From Leptobacterium_A meishanense (GTDB lineage: Bacteria; Bacteroidota; Bacteroidia; Flavobacteriales; Flavobacteriaceae): DNA of 64,000 nucleotides. The position numbers were made by a program, and so were the translations under genes. Position 1 is the first letter of the stretch. Every line of letters begins with the position of its first letter. The notes beneath the pieces are model-generated. The model saw only the letters and a program-made list of their open reading frames with translations. It did no database searches and had not been told where the DNA came from. Below are positions 18,742 to 27,622 of this stretch, one piece after another. The stretch covers positions 62,001 to 126,000 of the forward strand of contig NZ_JBBEXE010000010.1 of the NCBI RefSeq assembly GCF_037645805.1, in the 5' to 3' direction.

Positions 18742-19625
18742 TGAAAGTAGGAGTTTATAGTTATTTCCGACATGATGGTTCCGAAGAGTATGTAAAGCTG
18801 CTTTTGGAAGAGCTGGCGAATTACAATATGGAAGTATATGTTGAATCAAATTGTTGGGAAAATGTAAATCAAGAAGAGATTAGCACAGAAGCATACAAGA
18901 CATTTGAATCTTATGAAGATTTAGATGATTCTTTCGACCTGTTTTTTAGTGTTGGGGGTGATGGAACTATCTTAAGAACTATTTTGTATGTCAGGGACCT
19001 TAATATTCCTATTCTGGGCATTAATACCGGAAGGCTAGGGTTTTTGGCAACAGTACAAAAAGAGGATATCCGTAGGGCAGTGAAAGATATGGTTGAAGGG
19101 AACTATGAAGTTGTAGAAAGAACATTGTTAGAGGTTCAAACTGATACGGTAATTAATGGTATAGGTGAACTTAATTTTGCATTAAATGAAATAGCAGTGA
19201 GCAGAAGGAATACAACTTCTATGATTACAGTAGAAACATACTTGGACGATGCATATTTGACGTCCTATTGGGCAGATGGGCTTATTATAGCGACACCTAC
19301 CGGCTCTACCGGTTACTCTTTGAGTTGTGGCGGGCCCGTAATAGCACCTGATACTTCGGGATTGGTGATTACTCCTATTGCACCACACAATTTAAATGCA
19401 CGCCCTTTGGTAATTCCTGATAATGTTACAATAAAACTTAGCGTTTCAGGAAGGGAGAAAACACATCTTATTTCATTAGATTCCAGAATTGCCACTACCA
19501 ATAATCAAACAACATTGATTATCAAAAAAGCTCCGTTTACTATAAAAATGATAGAGCTTGCTTCCGAAAGCTTTTTAAAAACTCTCAGAAAAAAGATGCT
19601 TTGGGGAGAGGATAAGCGCAACTAG
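18741..19625 (+). CDS. nadK: NAD kinase
   Basis: 294 residues. The signature GGDGT is at 72-76 (SVGGDGTILRT), followed by GINTGRLGFLA, the NE/AL block LNEIAVSRR and ATPTGSTGYSLSCGGPV, all NAD-kinase hallmarks. It phosphorylates NAD to NADP in the cytoplasm. It is coupled to the upstream CBS gene and followed by a 100-nt gap with a strong promoter for the envelope-biogenesis operon. Confidence 0.97.
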   Translation: MKVGVYSYFRHDGSEEYVKLLLEELANYNMEVYVESNCWENVNQEEISTEAYKTFESYEDLDDSFDLFFSVGGDGTILRTILYVRDLNIPILGINTGRLGFLATVQKEDIRRAVKDMVEGNYEVVERTLLEVQTDTVINGIGELNFALNEIAVSRRNTTSMITVETYLDDAYLTSYWADGLIIATPTGSTGYSLSCGGPVIAPDTSGLVITPIAPHNLNARPLVIPDNVTIKLSVSGREKTHLISLDSRIATTNNQTTLIIKKAPFTIKMIELASESFLKTLRKKMLWGEDKRN

Positions 19626-19677
19626 GCAATAAAATCATCTAAAAATTGTTTATCAAACACATCGTTTGTGCTTTAAA

Positions 19678-19709
19678 TTGCTATTGAGCAACGAGAATTA
19701 GTATATTTG
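19678..19709 (+). promoter_or_regulatory. Promoter of the DUF6089-uppS-bamA-ompH operon
   Basis: TTG at 19678-19680, 21-nt spacer, then TATATTTG at 19702-19709, a perfect TAnnTTTG. The -7 box ends 16 nt before the DUF6089 ATG, so the leader is short. Confidence 0.7.
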
Positions 19710-19725
19710 CAAACTCTTAAAATTT

Positions 19726-20409
19726 ATGGGGAAAAACATATTGATGATTATTGCTCTTATTGGAGCAAATGTAGGGGTCGCCCAAAACCATGAATTGGGT
19801 GTTTTTATTGGAGGGAGTAATTATGTAGGGGATATAGGCCCTACTAATTATATAAACCCAAACAATATTGCTTATGGGGTTTTATATAAATGGAACAGAA
19901 ACAGTAGATTTTCGTATAGAGCGAGTTACACGATGACAGATATTGAAGCAAATGATTTGGATTCAGATAGTGGCTCTAGACAACAAAGAGGATTAAAGTT
20001 TAAAAATACAGTGAGGGAATTATCGGCAGGAATTGAGTTTAACTTTTTGGATTTTGATTTACATAATTTTAGAAATCCTATTACTCCTTATGTGTATGGA
20101 GGTATTTCATATTTCAGTTATACATCCTTATCATTTAATGTCTTTGGGGAAACAGTAGACAATGGTAACAAAAATACATTTGCTATTCCAATGGTAGTGG
20201 GCGTTAAGGCTAAAATAGGCCGACATCTCATATTAGGAGCAGAAGTAGGAGTAAGATATGCACTTACAGATAACTTGGATGGTAGCAACCCGGAGAACCT
20301 TCCTAGTTTGAGATTTGGAAACATTAATAGTGATGACTGGTATGTGTTTTCGGGAATAACACTCACATATAGTTTTGGTAGAGACGCATGTTTCTATAAT
20401 CATAGATAG
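19726..20409 (+). CDS. DUF6089 family outer-membrane beta-barrel protein
   Basis: 227 residues with a signal peptide (about 1-19, GVAQ). The body has alternating amphipathic strands (HELGVFIGGSNYVGD, FSYRASYTMTDI, LSAGIEFNF, PYVYGGISYF, ILGAEVGVRYALTD) of a small eight-strand-type barrel. The family is almost exclusively found between nadK and uppS/bamA in flavobacteria, as here, which suggests a role in envelope assembly, but no function is established. It does not end in the usual terminal Phe (ends FYNHR). Confidence 0.85.
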   Translation: MGKNILMIIALIGANVGVAQNHELGVFIGGSNYVGDIGPTNYINPNNIAYGVLYKWNRNSRFSYRASYTMTDIEANDLDSDSGSRQQRGLKFKNTVRELSAGIEFNFLDFDLHNFRNPITPYVYGGISYFSYTSLSFNVFGETVDNGNKNTFAIPMVVGVKAKIGRHLILGAEVGVRYALTDNLDGSNPENLPSLRFGNINSDDWYVFSGITLTYSFGRDACFYNHR

Positions 20410-20426
20410 ACAAGATAAAAGGCATC

Positions 20427-21167
20427 ATGAGCCAGAAAGACCTCATTAACAAAAAAACACTTCCCAAACATGTAGCCATCATAATGGATGGGAATGGGCG
20501 TTGGGCTAAACAAAGAGGAAAGATGCGAGTCTTTGGACATGAAAATGGAGCTAAAGCAGTAAAAGAGGTAGTAGAAGGAAGTGCTGAAATAGGAATCAAA
20601 AACTTAACATTATATGCTTTTTCTACTGAAAATTGGAAACGGCCAAGGTTGGAAGTTGAAACATTGATGCGCTTGTTGGTAACCCATCTCCGAAAAGAAG
20701 TGAAAACATTGATAGATAATAATATTCGGCTCAAGACAATTGGAAATTTATCTACACTTCCCAAACAAACACAAAGAGAATTAATAGAAGTCATTGAAAA
20801 AACCAAAGAAAACACACATATGACACTCACAGTTGCATTGAGCTATGGTTCAAGAGAAGAATTGAAAAATGTTTTTAAGTGTCTGTGTGCCAAAGTTAAA
20901 AATAATATAATTTCTGTAGAAAATATTGATGAATCAATTATAAATGCACATCTTTACACCCATGATTTGCCCGATGTTGATTTATTGATAAGGACAAGCG
21001 GAGAACATAGGGTAAGTAATTTTTTATTGTGGCAAATAGCATATGCCGAATTGTATTTTACAGACATATTATGGCCGGATTTTAAAAAAGAAGATTTATA
21101 TTCGGCCCTGTTAAATTATCAAAATAGAGAACGGAGGTTTGGAAAGACAAGTGAACAGCTTAACTAA
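20427..21167 (+). CDS. uppS: Isoprenyl transferase (undecaprenyl diphosphate synthase)
   Basis: 246 residues. The catalytic aspartate D21 lies in IIMDGNGRWAKQRG, followed by YAFSTENWKRP and the C-terminal LLIRTSGEHRVSNFLLWQ and AYAELYF blocks. The enzyme builds the C55 lipid carrier for peptidoglycan and glycans by cis-condensation of isopentenyl diphosphate. The gene overlaps the bamA frame by 28 nt, tightly coupling lipid-carrier and outer-membrane assembly genes. The usual RTSGE.R.SNFL motif is intact. Confidence 0.97.
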   Translation: MSQKDLINKKTLPKHVAIIMDGNGRWAKQRGKMRVFGHENGAKAVKEVVEGSAEIGIKNLTLYAFSTENWKRPRLEVETLMRLLVTHLRKEVKTLIDNNIRLKTIGNLSTLPKQTQRELIEVIEKTKENTHMTLTVALSYGSREELKNVFKCLCAKVKNNIISVENIDESIINAHLYTHDLPDVDLLIRTSGEHRVSNFLLWQIAYAELYFTDILWPDFKKEDLYSALLNYQNRERRFGKTSEQLN

Positions 21168-23763
21168 AAACACTTTTTTTATAAGCGTTTTTTGGTTACT
21201 ATTAGGAATATTTATTTTATGTAGTCATTCGACAAATGCCCAAGAGACTACCTTTGATAAAGGCAAGAAATATATTTTAGGAGGTATCGAAGTTACAGGT
21301 ATAAAAAGTTACAATGAACAAACAGTTGTAACTTTTACAGGACTTCGAGTAGGCCAACCCATCACTATTCCCGGAGAAGAAATAAGTAAAGTACTCAACA
21401 AACTTTGGAAACTGGAACTATTCAGTGATATCAACTTATACATCACCAATATTGAAGGGGAAACAGTTTTTTTAGAATTAAACATTAAAGAGCTTCCAAC
21501 ACTTTCAGAAGCAAAAGTTACAGGAATAAAAAAACGAAAAATAAAGGACATCGTAGATGATACTGAGCTTAAAAAAGGCAAAAAACTAACAGAAAGCTTT
21601 TTGACAACAACCAAAAACTATATTATAAATAAATATAGAAAACAAGGGTATCTCAATGCAAAAGTGAATATGGTTTCTACACCGGATACCACTGACACAA
21701 ATTCAGTTAAATTATTGGTCAATATAGATAAAGGAGATAAAGTAAAAGTCAGAAATATTACGTTTGAAGGAAATGAAAAGTTAAAAAGGAAAAAATTGCG
21801 TTCTGCAATGAAGAACACTAAAGAAAAATTTCCTTTGCGGTTTTGGAAAAAGTCAAAATTTATTGAAGATGATTACAAAGAAGACTTAACGGGTATTATA
21901 GATGCATATAAAGAAAGAGGCTATAGAGATGCTCGCATCACATATGATACAGTTAAATATGATAGAAAAGGAAACACCATTGATATTGATATAAAAGTAG
22001 AAGAGGGCAATAAATATTATTTTGGAACTATTGATTTTGTTGGCAATACCGTATATACAGATGAGCAATTAAGGCAAGTATTAGGTATTAAGAACGGAGA
22101 AACCTACAATGGTGTACTTCTTAAAAAACGAGTTCAAGATAACACAAAACCGGATGCCCAAGATTTGACAAACCTATATCAAAACAATGGGTATTTATTC
22201 TCAAGGATCAACCCGGTAGAAGTTTCTGCAGAAAATGATACGATCGATTTTGAGATTAGAATTATAGAGGGAAAACCAGCTTATATCAACAATGTCCGGG
22301 TTGTTGGGAATGACCGAACCAATGACCATGTTATTTACAGAGAGATACGGACTAGACCGGGACAATTGTACAGCAAAGAAAATATTATAAGAACCATAAG
22401 GGAATTAGGCCAGCTAGGGTTCTTTGACCCGGAACAAATAACTCCGGACATCCAGAATGTAGATCCTAATGCAGGAACTATTGACATCGAATATGGATTG
22501 GTTGAAAGTGGGGCAAGCCAGGTAGAATTGCAAGGAGGTTTTGGAGGAGGAGGTTTTATCGGGACCTTGGGGTTGTCATTTAACAATTTTGCTATAAAAG
22601 ACATCTTTAATAAAAAGGCATACAAGCCCGTGCCTATGGGTGATGGACAGAGATTATCCTTGCGTTTACAAGCTAGCAGGTCATTCCAAACCTATAGCTT
22701 TTCATTTTCAGAACCATGGCTGGGAGGTAAAAAACCTGTACAATTCTCAGCGTCATTATCACATACAGTTCAATTTTTGTTCAACCCATTTAATAGAGAT
22801 GTTGACCGTGACAGAAGATTTTTGATTACAGGGCTTACTTTAGGGCTGGCAAAGCGATTGGAAGTTCCTGACAACTTCTTTACATTATCACACGCAATTA
22901 GTTTTCAACATTACAATCTAAAAAATTATAACACAGCGTTATTTACATTTGGAGATGGATTCTCAAACAACATAGCATACACCATAGCATTAAGCAGAAA
23001 CAATACCTATACAAACCCCATCTTTCCTCTTGGAGGTTCTCAGTTTTCAATTAGTGCAAAAGTTACAGCACCTTATTCATTATTTAATGATATTGATTAT
23101 GGTGATTTAGAAAACCAAGAAGAATTCCAAGTAAAAGATGCTCAGGGGAGAATTATTGGAATAGACGGCCGACCCATTTCTGAAACTGGATTAGATCCAA
23201 TTCCAGATAGAGGGAAAATAGATCAGGAACGATTTAAATGGTTAGAATTCTATAAAATTAAATTTAATGGTGCATGGTATACCCGGATAATTGATAAACT
23301 GGTATTAAAGACCCAAGCAGAATTTGGATTTTTAGGAGCATATAACAATGATCGTGGGGTAGTTCCTTTTGAACGTTTTTTCTTGGGAGGTGATGGGCTA
23401 GGTAATTTCACACTAGATGGAAGGGAAACTATTGCACTGAGAGGATATCCTAATCAATCATTGTCTGACCCTGATGGATCAACCATCTACAATAAGTTTT
23501 CATTGGAAATGCGATATCCATTAACACTTAAGCCTACAGCATCTATTTATGGACTTACATTTTTAGAAGGAGGCGCAGCATATAACAATTTTCGGGAATA
23601 TAATCCGTTTCAATTACAAAGGTCGGCAGGAATTGGAGTGAGAATATTCATGCCTGCATTTGGTCTTTTAGGAATTGATTTTGGCTATGGGTTTGATGAT
23701 ATCAATGGTACAGGACAAGCCAATGGTTGGGAAACACATTTCATAATAGGTCAACAATTTTAA
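21139..23763 (+). CDS. bamA: Outer-membrane protein assembly factor BamA
   Basis: About 874 residues. A signal peptide ends near TNAQ; five POTRA domains follow (about 45-450), and then a 16-strand Omp85 barrel whose last residue is Phe (IIGQQF), the usual BAM insertion signal. Glycine-rich GGFGGGGFIGTLG starts the barrel. The protein folds and inserts outer-membrane proteins. There is no in-frame ATG near the signal peptide; the candidates are TTG at 21139 and GTG at 21151 (which gives MNSLTKNTFF, a better signal-peptide N-terminus). Both lie inside the end of uppS. Two Skp/OmpH genes follow. Confidence 0.95.
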   Translation: MERQVNSLTKNTFFISVFWLLLGIFILCSHSTNAQETTFDKGKKYILGGIEVTGIKSYNEQTVVTFTGLRVGQPITIPGEEISKVLNKLWKLELFSDINLYITNIEGETVFLELNIKELPTLSEAKVTGIKKRKIKDIVDDTELKKGKKLTESFLTTTKNYIINKYRKQGYLNAKVNMVSTPDTTDTNSVKLLVNIDKGDKVKVRNITFEGNEKLKRKKLRSAMKNTKEKFPLRFWKKSKFIEDDYKEDLTGIIDAYKERGYRDARITYDTVKYDRKGNTIDIDIKVEEGNKYYFGTIDFVGNTVYTDEQLRQVLGIKNGETYNGVLLKKRVQDNTKPDAQDLTNLYQNNGYLFSRINPVEVSAENDTIDFEIRIIEGKPAYINNVRVVGNDRTNDHVIYREIRTRPGQLYSKENIIRTIRELGQLGFFDPEQITPDIQNVDPNAGTIDIEYGLVESGASQVELQGGFGGGGFIGTLGLSFNNFAIKDIFNKKAYKPVPMGDGQRLSLRLQASRSFQTYSFSFSEPWLGGKKPVQFSASLSHTVQFLFNPFNRDVDRDRRFLITGLTLGLAKRLEVPDNFFTLSHAISFQHYNLKNYNTALFTFGDGFSNNIAYTIALSRNNTYTNPIFPLGGSQFSISAKVTAPYSLFNDIDYGDLENQEEFQVKDAQGRIIGIDGRPISETGLDPIPDRGKIDQERFKWLEFYKIKFNGAWYTRIIDKLVLKTQAEFGFLGAYNNDRGVVPFERFFLGGDGLGNFTLDGRETIALRGYPNQSLSDPDGSTIYNKFSLEMRYPLTLKPTASIYGLTFLEGGAAYNNFREYNPFQLQRSAGIGVRIFMPAFGLLGIDFGYGFDDINGTGQANGWETHFIIGQQF

Positions 23764-23803
23764 TGTTTGGCATGATATTTTCTACACTTAAAACATATAA
23801 AAT

Positions 23804-24610
23804 ATGAAAGCCAAGATTCTTTTATTAATGGTAGTAAGCTTTGGAGTACATTTAACATTTGCTCAAAGAGGAGTAAGAATAGGTTATATTGATATGGAAT
23901 ATATTCTTCAAAATGTAGAAGAATATCAAGAAGCAAATACCCAACTCGATTCTAGAGTTCAAAAGTGGAAACTAGAAGTAGAGCAAAAAAAGAATGAGAT
24001 AGATCAAATGAAGAAAGATTTAGATGCTGAAAAAGTATTATTAACAAAGGAACTGATAGCAGAAAGAGAAGAAGATATAAAAATATTAGAAGAAGAGATG
24101 TTGGAGTATCAGCAGGACAGATTTGGCCCTAATGGAGATTTGGTGATCCAAAAAAGACTGCTTATTCAACCAGTGCAAGATCAGGTGTTTAATGCAGTTC
24201 AAGAAATTGCGGGCAACAAGAGATATGATTTTATTTTTGATAAATCTGCAGATGTCGTAATGCTGTATTCTGATAAAAAATACGATATTAGCGACTTGGT
24301 TTTAAGAAGTATTGACCGCACAAGAAAAATAGATGAACGAAAGGGGAATAATAATAAAAAAAGCGAAAAAGATAAGTTTGAAATAGAAAAAGAACCCAGT
24401 CCAGAAGTTCAAGAACGTATAAAAGCAGCAGAGGAAAAAAGAGAAGAAAAAGCCAAAACCCTCGAAGAGAGAAGACAAGAGAAGATAAAAGAAAGAGAGG
24501 CATTAAAAAAAGCATATGAAGAAAGAAGGAGAAAACTATTAGAAGAACGCGAAGCAAGAAAAAAAGCAGCCAAAGAAGCTAGAGAAAAAAAGAAAGACAG
24601 CATTAATTAA
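23804..24610 (+). CDS. OmpH/Skp-family periplasmic chaperone with long charged tail
   Basis: 268 residues with a signal peptide (about 1-20, FAQ). The Skp core (about 25-170) has the N-terminal strand VRIGYIDMEYIL and a coiled coil rich in Glu/Lys. The C-terminal 90 residues (about 178-268) are a highly charged Lys/Glu/Arg helix with EKREEKAKTLEERRQEK-type repeats, which ordinary Skp (about 160 residues) lacks. Skp trimers hold unfolded outer-membrane proteins en route to BamA, encoded 40 nt upstream. A second, normal-length paralogue follows. Confidence 0.92.
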   Translation: MKAKILLLMVVSFGVHLTFAQRGVRIGYIDMEYILQNVEEYQEANTQLDSRVQKWKLEVEQKKNEIDQMKKDLDAEKVLLTKELIAEREEDIKILEEEMLEYQQDRFGPNGDLVIQKRLLIQPVQDQVFNAVQEIAGNKRYDFIFDKSADVVMLYSDKKYDISDLVLRSIDRTRKIDERKGNNNKKSEKDKFEIEKEPSPEVQERIKAAEEKREEKAKTLEERRQEKIKEREALKKAYEERRRKLLEEREARKKAAKEAREKKKDSIN

Positions 24611-24659
24611 AAAACAATACGAAAATAAATAACACTTAAAATTTAATACATTAGATATC

Positions 24660-25157
24660 ATGAAGAATTTAAAATCATTTGTAATTGTTATTGCATTATT
24701 CATAGGAACAATTGGGTATGTAAATGCACAAAGTAAAGTAGCGCATATTAATGTTCAAGAGTTAGTTTCACAGATGCCCGAAATGAAAGCAGCTCAAGCA
24801 GAGCTAAAAAAGCTTGAAGAAACGTATAAAGCAGATCTGTCTAGTTCGGCAAAAGAACTTCAGAATAAACTTGTTCAATATCAAAATGAGGCGGTGTCAA
24901 AAACACAAGAAGAAAACAAAAAGCGCGCTGAAGAAGTTCAAGGAATGGAAAAAAACATATTAGAAGCAGAACAAGCAGCAGGAAAAGAACTTCAGAAAAA
25001 ACAAGTGGAACTTTATGAGCCAATACTTAAAAAAGCAAATGACGCTATTCAAAAAGTTGCCAGAGCACAAGGTTTTGAATATGTGTTAGATGCCTCTCCG
25101 GGAGGGGGAGTTATAATGGCTGACGGGAAAGATTTGCTCGCAGATGTTAAAAAATAG
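24660..25157 (+). CDS. OmpH/Skp-family periplasmic chaperone
   Basis: 165 residues with a signal peptide (about 1-23, VNAQ). It has the standard Skp layout: strand KVAHINVQELVSQMP, a long coiled-coil arm (about 45-125), and the closing FEYVLDASPGGGVIMADG. It is the second of two tandem copies behind bamA and last in the operon; a strong terminator follows 48 nt after the stop. Confidence 0.94.
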   Translation: MKNLKSFVIVIALFIGTIGYVNAQSKVAHINVQELVSQMPEMKAAQAELKKLEETYKADLSSSAKELQNKLVQYQNEAVSKTQEENKKRAEEVQGMEKNILEAEQAAGKELQKKQVELYEPILKKANDAIQKVARAQGFEYVLDASPGGGVIMADGKDLLADVKK

Positions 25158-25205
25158 TTAGGTTTTTAGAATTTTATTAAAAAAAATAGTTAAGATTATA
25201 AATAG

Positions 25206-25228
25206 AGCCGGTTTTTTCCGGCTTTTTT
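25206..25228 (+). terminator. Rho-independent terminator of the bamA/ompH operon
   Basis: Six-bp G+C-rich stem AGCCGG / CCGGCT (25206-25211 with 25218-25223), six-T loop, then a T run to 25228. A textbook intrinsic terminator in otherwise A+T-rich DNA. Confidence 0.88.
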
Positions 25229-25431
25229 ATTTTACGTGAATTACTGATTTAATGTCGAATTATGGTTTTACCACCTTTCTTATAATTGAAATACATATAT
25301 TACTTAATATATAATTTTTTTCTTTCATTTTTAAAAAGTAATGACTCTTCACTTTAAATTATTTTTTATTTTAGCTATGAACAATTTAGTAGTTTTAAAC
25401 AGCCATATTATAACTTAAACTCTTTGAAATT

Positions 25432-25752
25432 ATGCCTAAAAAAAATCATACTAAAGGCGAATGGGTCATAAAAGAAGAAAGTAACCATCTATGTATCTAT
25501 GCTGAAAATGGAAAGCTTATAGCTCAAGTTAAAAAAAACATTGGAGATGCAGAAGGTGAAGCGGAAGCAAATGCTAGGTTGATTTCCGCAGCTCCAAAAT
25601 TAGTTCAGATAGCAGAGATGTTTTATGATGATATGTTGAATTCAAATAAAAGAGGGACTATCATTTGGAATGTAACCGAGAAAGTGTTAAAAGGTTTATA
25701 TAGCGCAACAGTTAAAAATGCTGAGTGGGAACCAGAGGAAAAATATTTATAA
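25432..25752 (+). CDS. Small hypothetical protein with phage-type ANARLI-AAP motif
   Basis: 106 residues, no signal peptide or membrane helix. An N-terminal KGEWVI strand and LCIYAENGKLIAQV block precede EAEANARLISAAPKLVQIAE. This arrangement (a W-x-V start, a beta hairpin, then EANARLIxAAPxLL) is common in small proteins of phages and prophages with no known function. No other phage gene is near. It is isolated in a gene-poor stretch between the ompH terminator and a decayed region, which suggests a remnant of past insertion, although the frame itself is intact. Confidence 0.6.
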   Translation: MPKKNHTKGEWVIKEESNHLCIYAENGKLIAQVKKNIGDAEGEAEANARLISAAPKLVQIAEMFYDDMLNSNKRGTIIWNVTEKVLKGLYSATVKNAEWEPEEKYL

Positions 25753-26223
25753 CTCTTACATTCTGATTAAAAATGGCATCAGTATTTTTATTCGAATGTG
25801 AAAACTAATAAAGGCATATAGGCCTTGTCCAGTAATTCCTTAATAAGATGTTTTCCATTTTTGAAATGAACTTTATCATTAGTCATAGAAGCCACTAATA
25901 TCACTTCTATAATCAATGGTTAACCGATCATATATATTTAACCTATAAGTATCTGCTTTTTTTATAGGTATAAGACAATTTTAATTGTAAATACATTCCC
26001 CTTAACCTATTTAATATTCCCGAAAAGTATGTTATTGAGCAAATAGTTATCTTCAAGCTCTATAATATAAATTAAAAGTCTTCAATTTCAAATGACATTT
26101 GTTGCCCCAATGGAGGTATAATTAAAAACTAAAAGCTAACTGATTTTGATCATTTTTTATTTGAAACAATTAGACCACCTTTACAAAGAATAGACAAAAA
26201 AGAACTGACTAAAGAATTAAACG
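25753..26223. other. 471-nt gene-poor stretch
   Basis: No intact gene is visible on either strand. The minus strand holds several short open segments with protein-like composition separated by stops (see the pseudogene entry), and the plus strand has one 36-codon open segment (26133-26243) without an ATG start. I see no promoter pair or terminator of quality. Confidence 0.6.
25788..26060 (-). pseudogene. Probable decayed protein-coding remnant
   Basis: Reading the minus strand, coding-like pieces appear in order but in different frames: IIELEDNYLLNNILFGNI (from 26060), then CLIPIKKADTYRLNIYDRL continuing to DYRSDISGFYD, then, after a shift, NDKVHFKNGKHLIKELLDK and a stop at 25788-25790. The pieces nearly abut and have normal amino-acid mix, which is what a frameshifted, dying gene looks like. 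I do not recognise the family. Chance open frames in A+T-rich DNA are the alternative. Confidence 0.4.
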
Positions 26224-26721
26224 ATGACTATAACATCAAATGAGCTTATTCTACGGCCTCGGTTTAAATTAGAATTATCCCGGTCAAATGAAGATGTATT
26301 ACAATTATTTGAAAAAAAACATTCTAAAAAGTCACCTTTTGTTGTAAAACGGATCGATAACCACGTGTTTATAAAGCTTACAAAAGAAGAAAGTCATTTT
26401 TGGTCACCTCAATTGCACCTAGAGATAGATGAAGTTAATAATTCAAAGAGTGAATTATATGGCTTATTTGGCCCTAATCCTACACTTTGGACTTTTTTTA
26501 TGTTTTTGCACTTTGGGATAGCTACTATTTTTATCATTTTTGGTGTTTGGGCATATTCAAACTGGTCATTAAACCAATCATATGCTATGCAATTAGGGGT
26601 TATGGTCTTAATGGTGTTTTGTTGGGGAGCCCTATATTTTATAGGACGAATGGGAAAAGCAAAAGGCAAAGTCCAAATGAACATGCTCTATACATTTATG
26701 AAAGATGTTATTAATGATTGA
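26224..26721 (+). CDS. Hypothetical membrane protein, two transmembrane helices
   Basis: 165 residues, not recognised as a named family. An N-terminal soluble part (1-80) with beta-strand character, including SPFVVKRIDNHVFIKL, precedes two membrane helices (about 90-112 and 120-143, each with several Trp/Phe/Gly) and a short basic cytoplasmic tail. The layout suggests a PH-like or YcxB-type domain tethered to the membrane, but that is a guess. It converges with era (13 nt between stops). Confidence 0.7.
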   Translation: MTITSNELILRPRFKLELSRSNEDVLQLFEKKHSKKSPFVVKRIDNHVFIKLTKEESHFWSPQLHLEIDEVNNSKSELYGLFGPNPTLWTFFMFLHFGIATIFIIFGVWAYSNWSLNQSYAMQLGVMVLMVFCWGALYFIGRMGKAKGKVQMNMLYTFMKDVIND

Positions 26722-26734
26722 GAATACGTAAAAA

Positions 26735-27622
26735 TTATTTAGAACTGTATCCAAACCTTCTAAGTTGGTTCGGGTTGCTCCGCCAGTTTTTATTTACTTT
26801 CACGTAAAGTTCTATGTGAATTTGTTTACCAAAAAATTTTTCTAAATCTTTTCTCGTTTGTACCCCTACCCTTTTTAGAGCACTTCCTTTATGTCCTATG
26901 ATAATGCCTTTTTGTGTGTCACGTTCTACCATAATAACCGATCGGATCCGGATGATATCTTTTTCTTCTAGAAACTCTTCAGTCGCTACTTCAACAGCAT
27001 AAGGGATTTCTTTTTTATAATTTAATAGGATTTTTTCCCGGATAGTCTCATTTACAAAAAAACGTTCTGGTTTATCCGTTAATTGGTCTTTAGGATAGAA
27101 AGGAGGTGCCTCGGGGAGTAAATCAATAATGCGGTTAAAAATCTCTTGAACATTAAAGTTTTTTAAAGCAGAAGTGGGATAAATCTCTGCATTGGGGACT
27201 TTTTCTCGCCAAAATGTTACTTGTTCCTCCAATACTTCTTGAGACGAAGTGTCTATTTTGTTGATCAGAAGTAAAACAGGGATTTTTGTATTTGTAATTT
27301 TTTCGAAAAAACTATTATCCTTTAAGGTAGTTTCTCCAATTTCTACCATATAAATTAATATATCAGCGTCATCAAAAGCAGACTTAACAAAATCCATCAT
27401 AGAAGATTGTAATTCATATGCCGGTTTGATTATTCCGGGGGTATCGGACAATATCACTTGAAAATTTTCACCATTGACGATACCCAATATGCGATGGCGG
27501 GTAGTTTGTGCCTTCGATGTAATTATAGATAATTTTTCACCTACAAAAGCATTCATTAAAGTTGATTTACCCACATTAGGGTTTCCAATAATGTTTACAA
27601 ACCCTGATTTATGAGTACTCAT
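26735..27622 (-). CDS. era: GTPase Era
   Basis: 295 residues. The G domain has G1 GNPNVGKS, G3 DTPG and G4 NKID, and the C-terminal KH domain carries IIGHKGSALKRVG. Era binds 16S rRNA and matures the 30S subunit. Its start overlaps the end of the alanine symporter gene by 14 nt, so the two are co-transcribed. Confidence 0.98.
   Translation of the reverse strand: MSTHKSGFVNIIGNPNVGKSTLMNAFVGEKLSIITSKAQTTRHRILGIVNGENFQVILSDTPGIIKPAYELQSSMMDFVKSAFDDADILIYMVEIGETTLKDNSFFEKITNTKIPVLLLINKIDTSSQEVLEEQVTFWREKVPNAEIYPTSALKNFNVQEIFNRIIDLLPEAPPFYPKDQLTDKPERFFVNETIREKILLNYKKEIPYAVEVATEEFLEEKDIIRIRSVIMVERDTQKGIIIGHKGSALKRVGVQTRKDLEKFFGKQIHIELYVKVNKNWRSNPNQLRRFGYSSK

Noticed and set aside
24288..24557. 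Leu/Phe-rich minus-strand frame
   Set aside because: Antisense artefact of the Lys/Glu-rich Skp tail.
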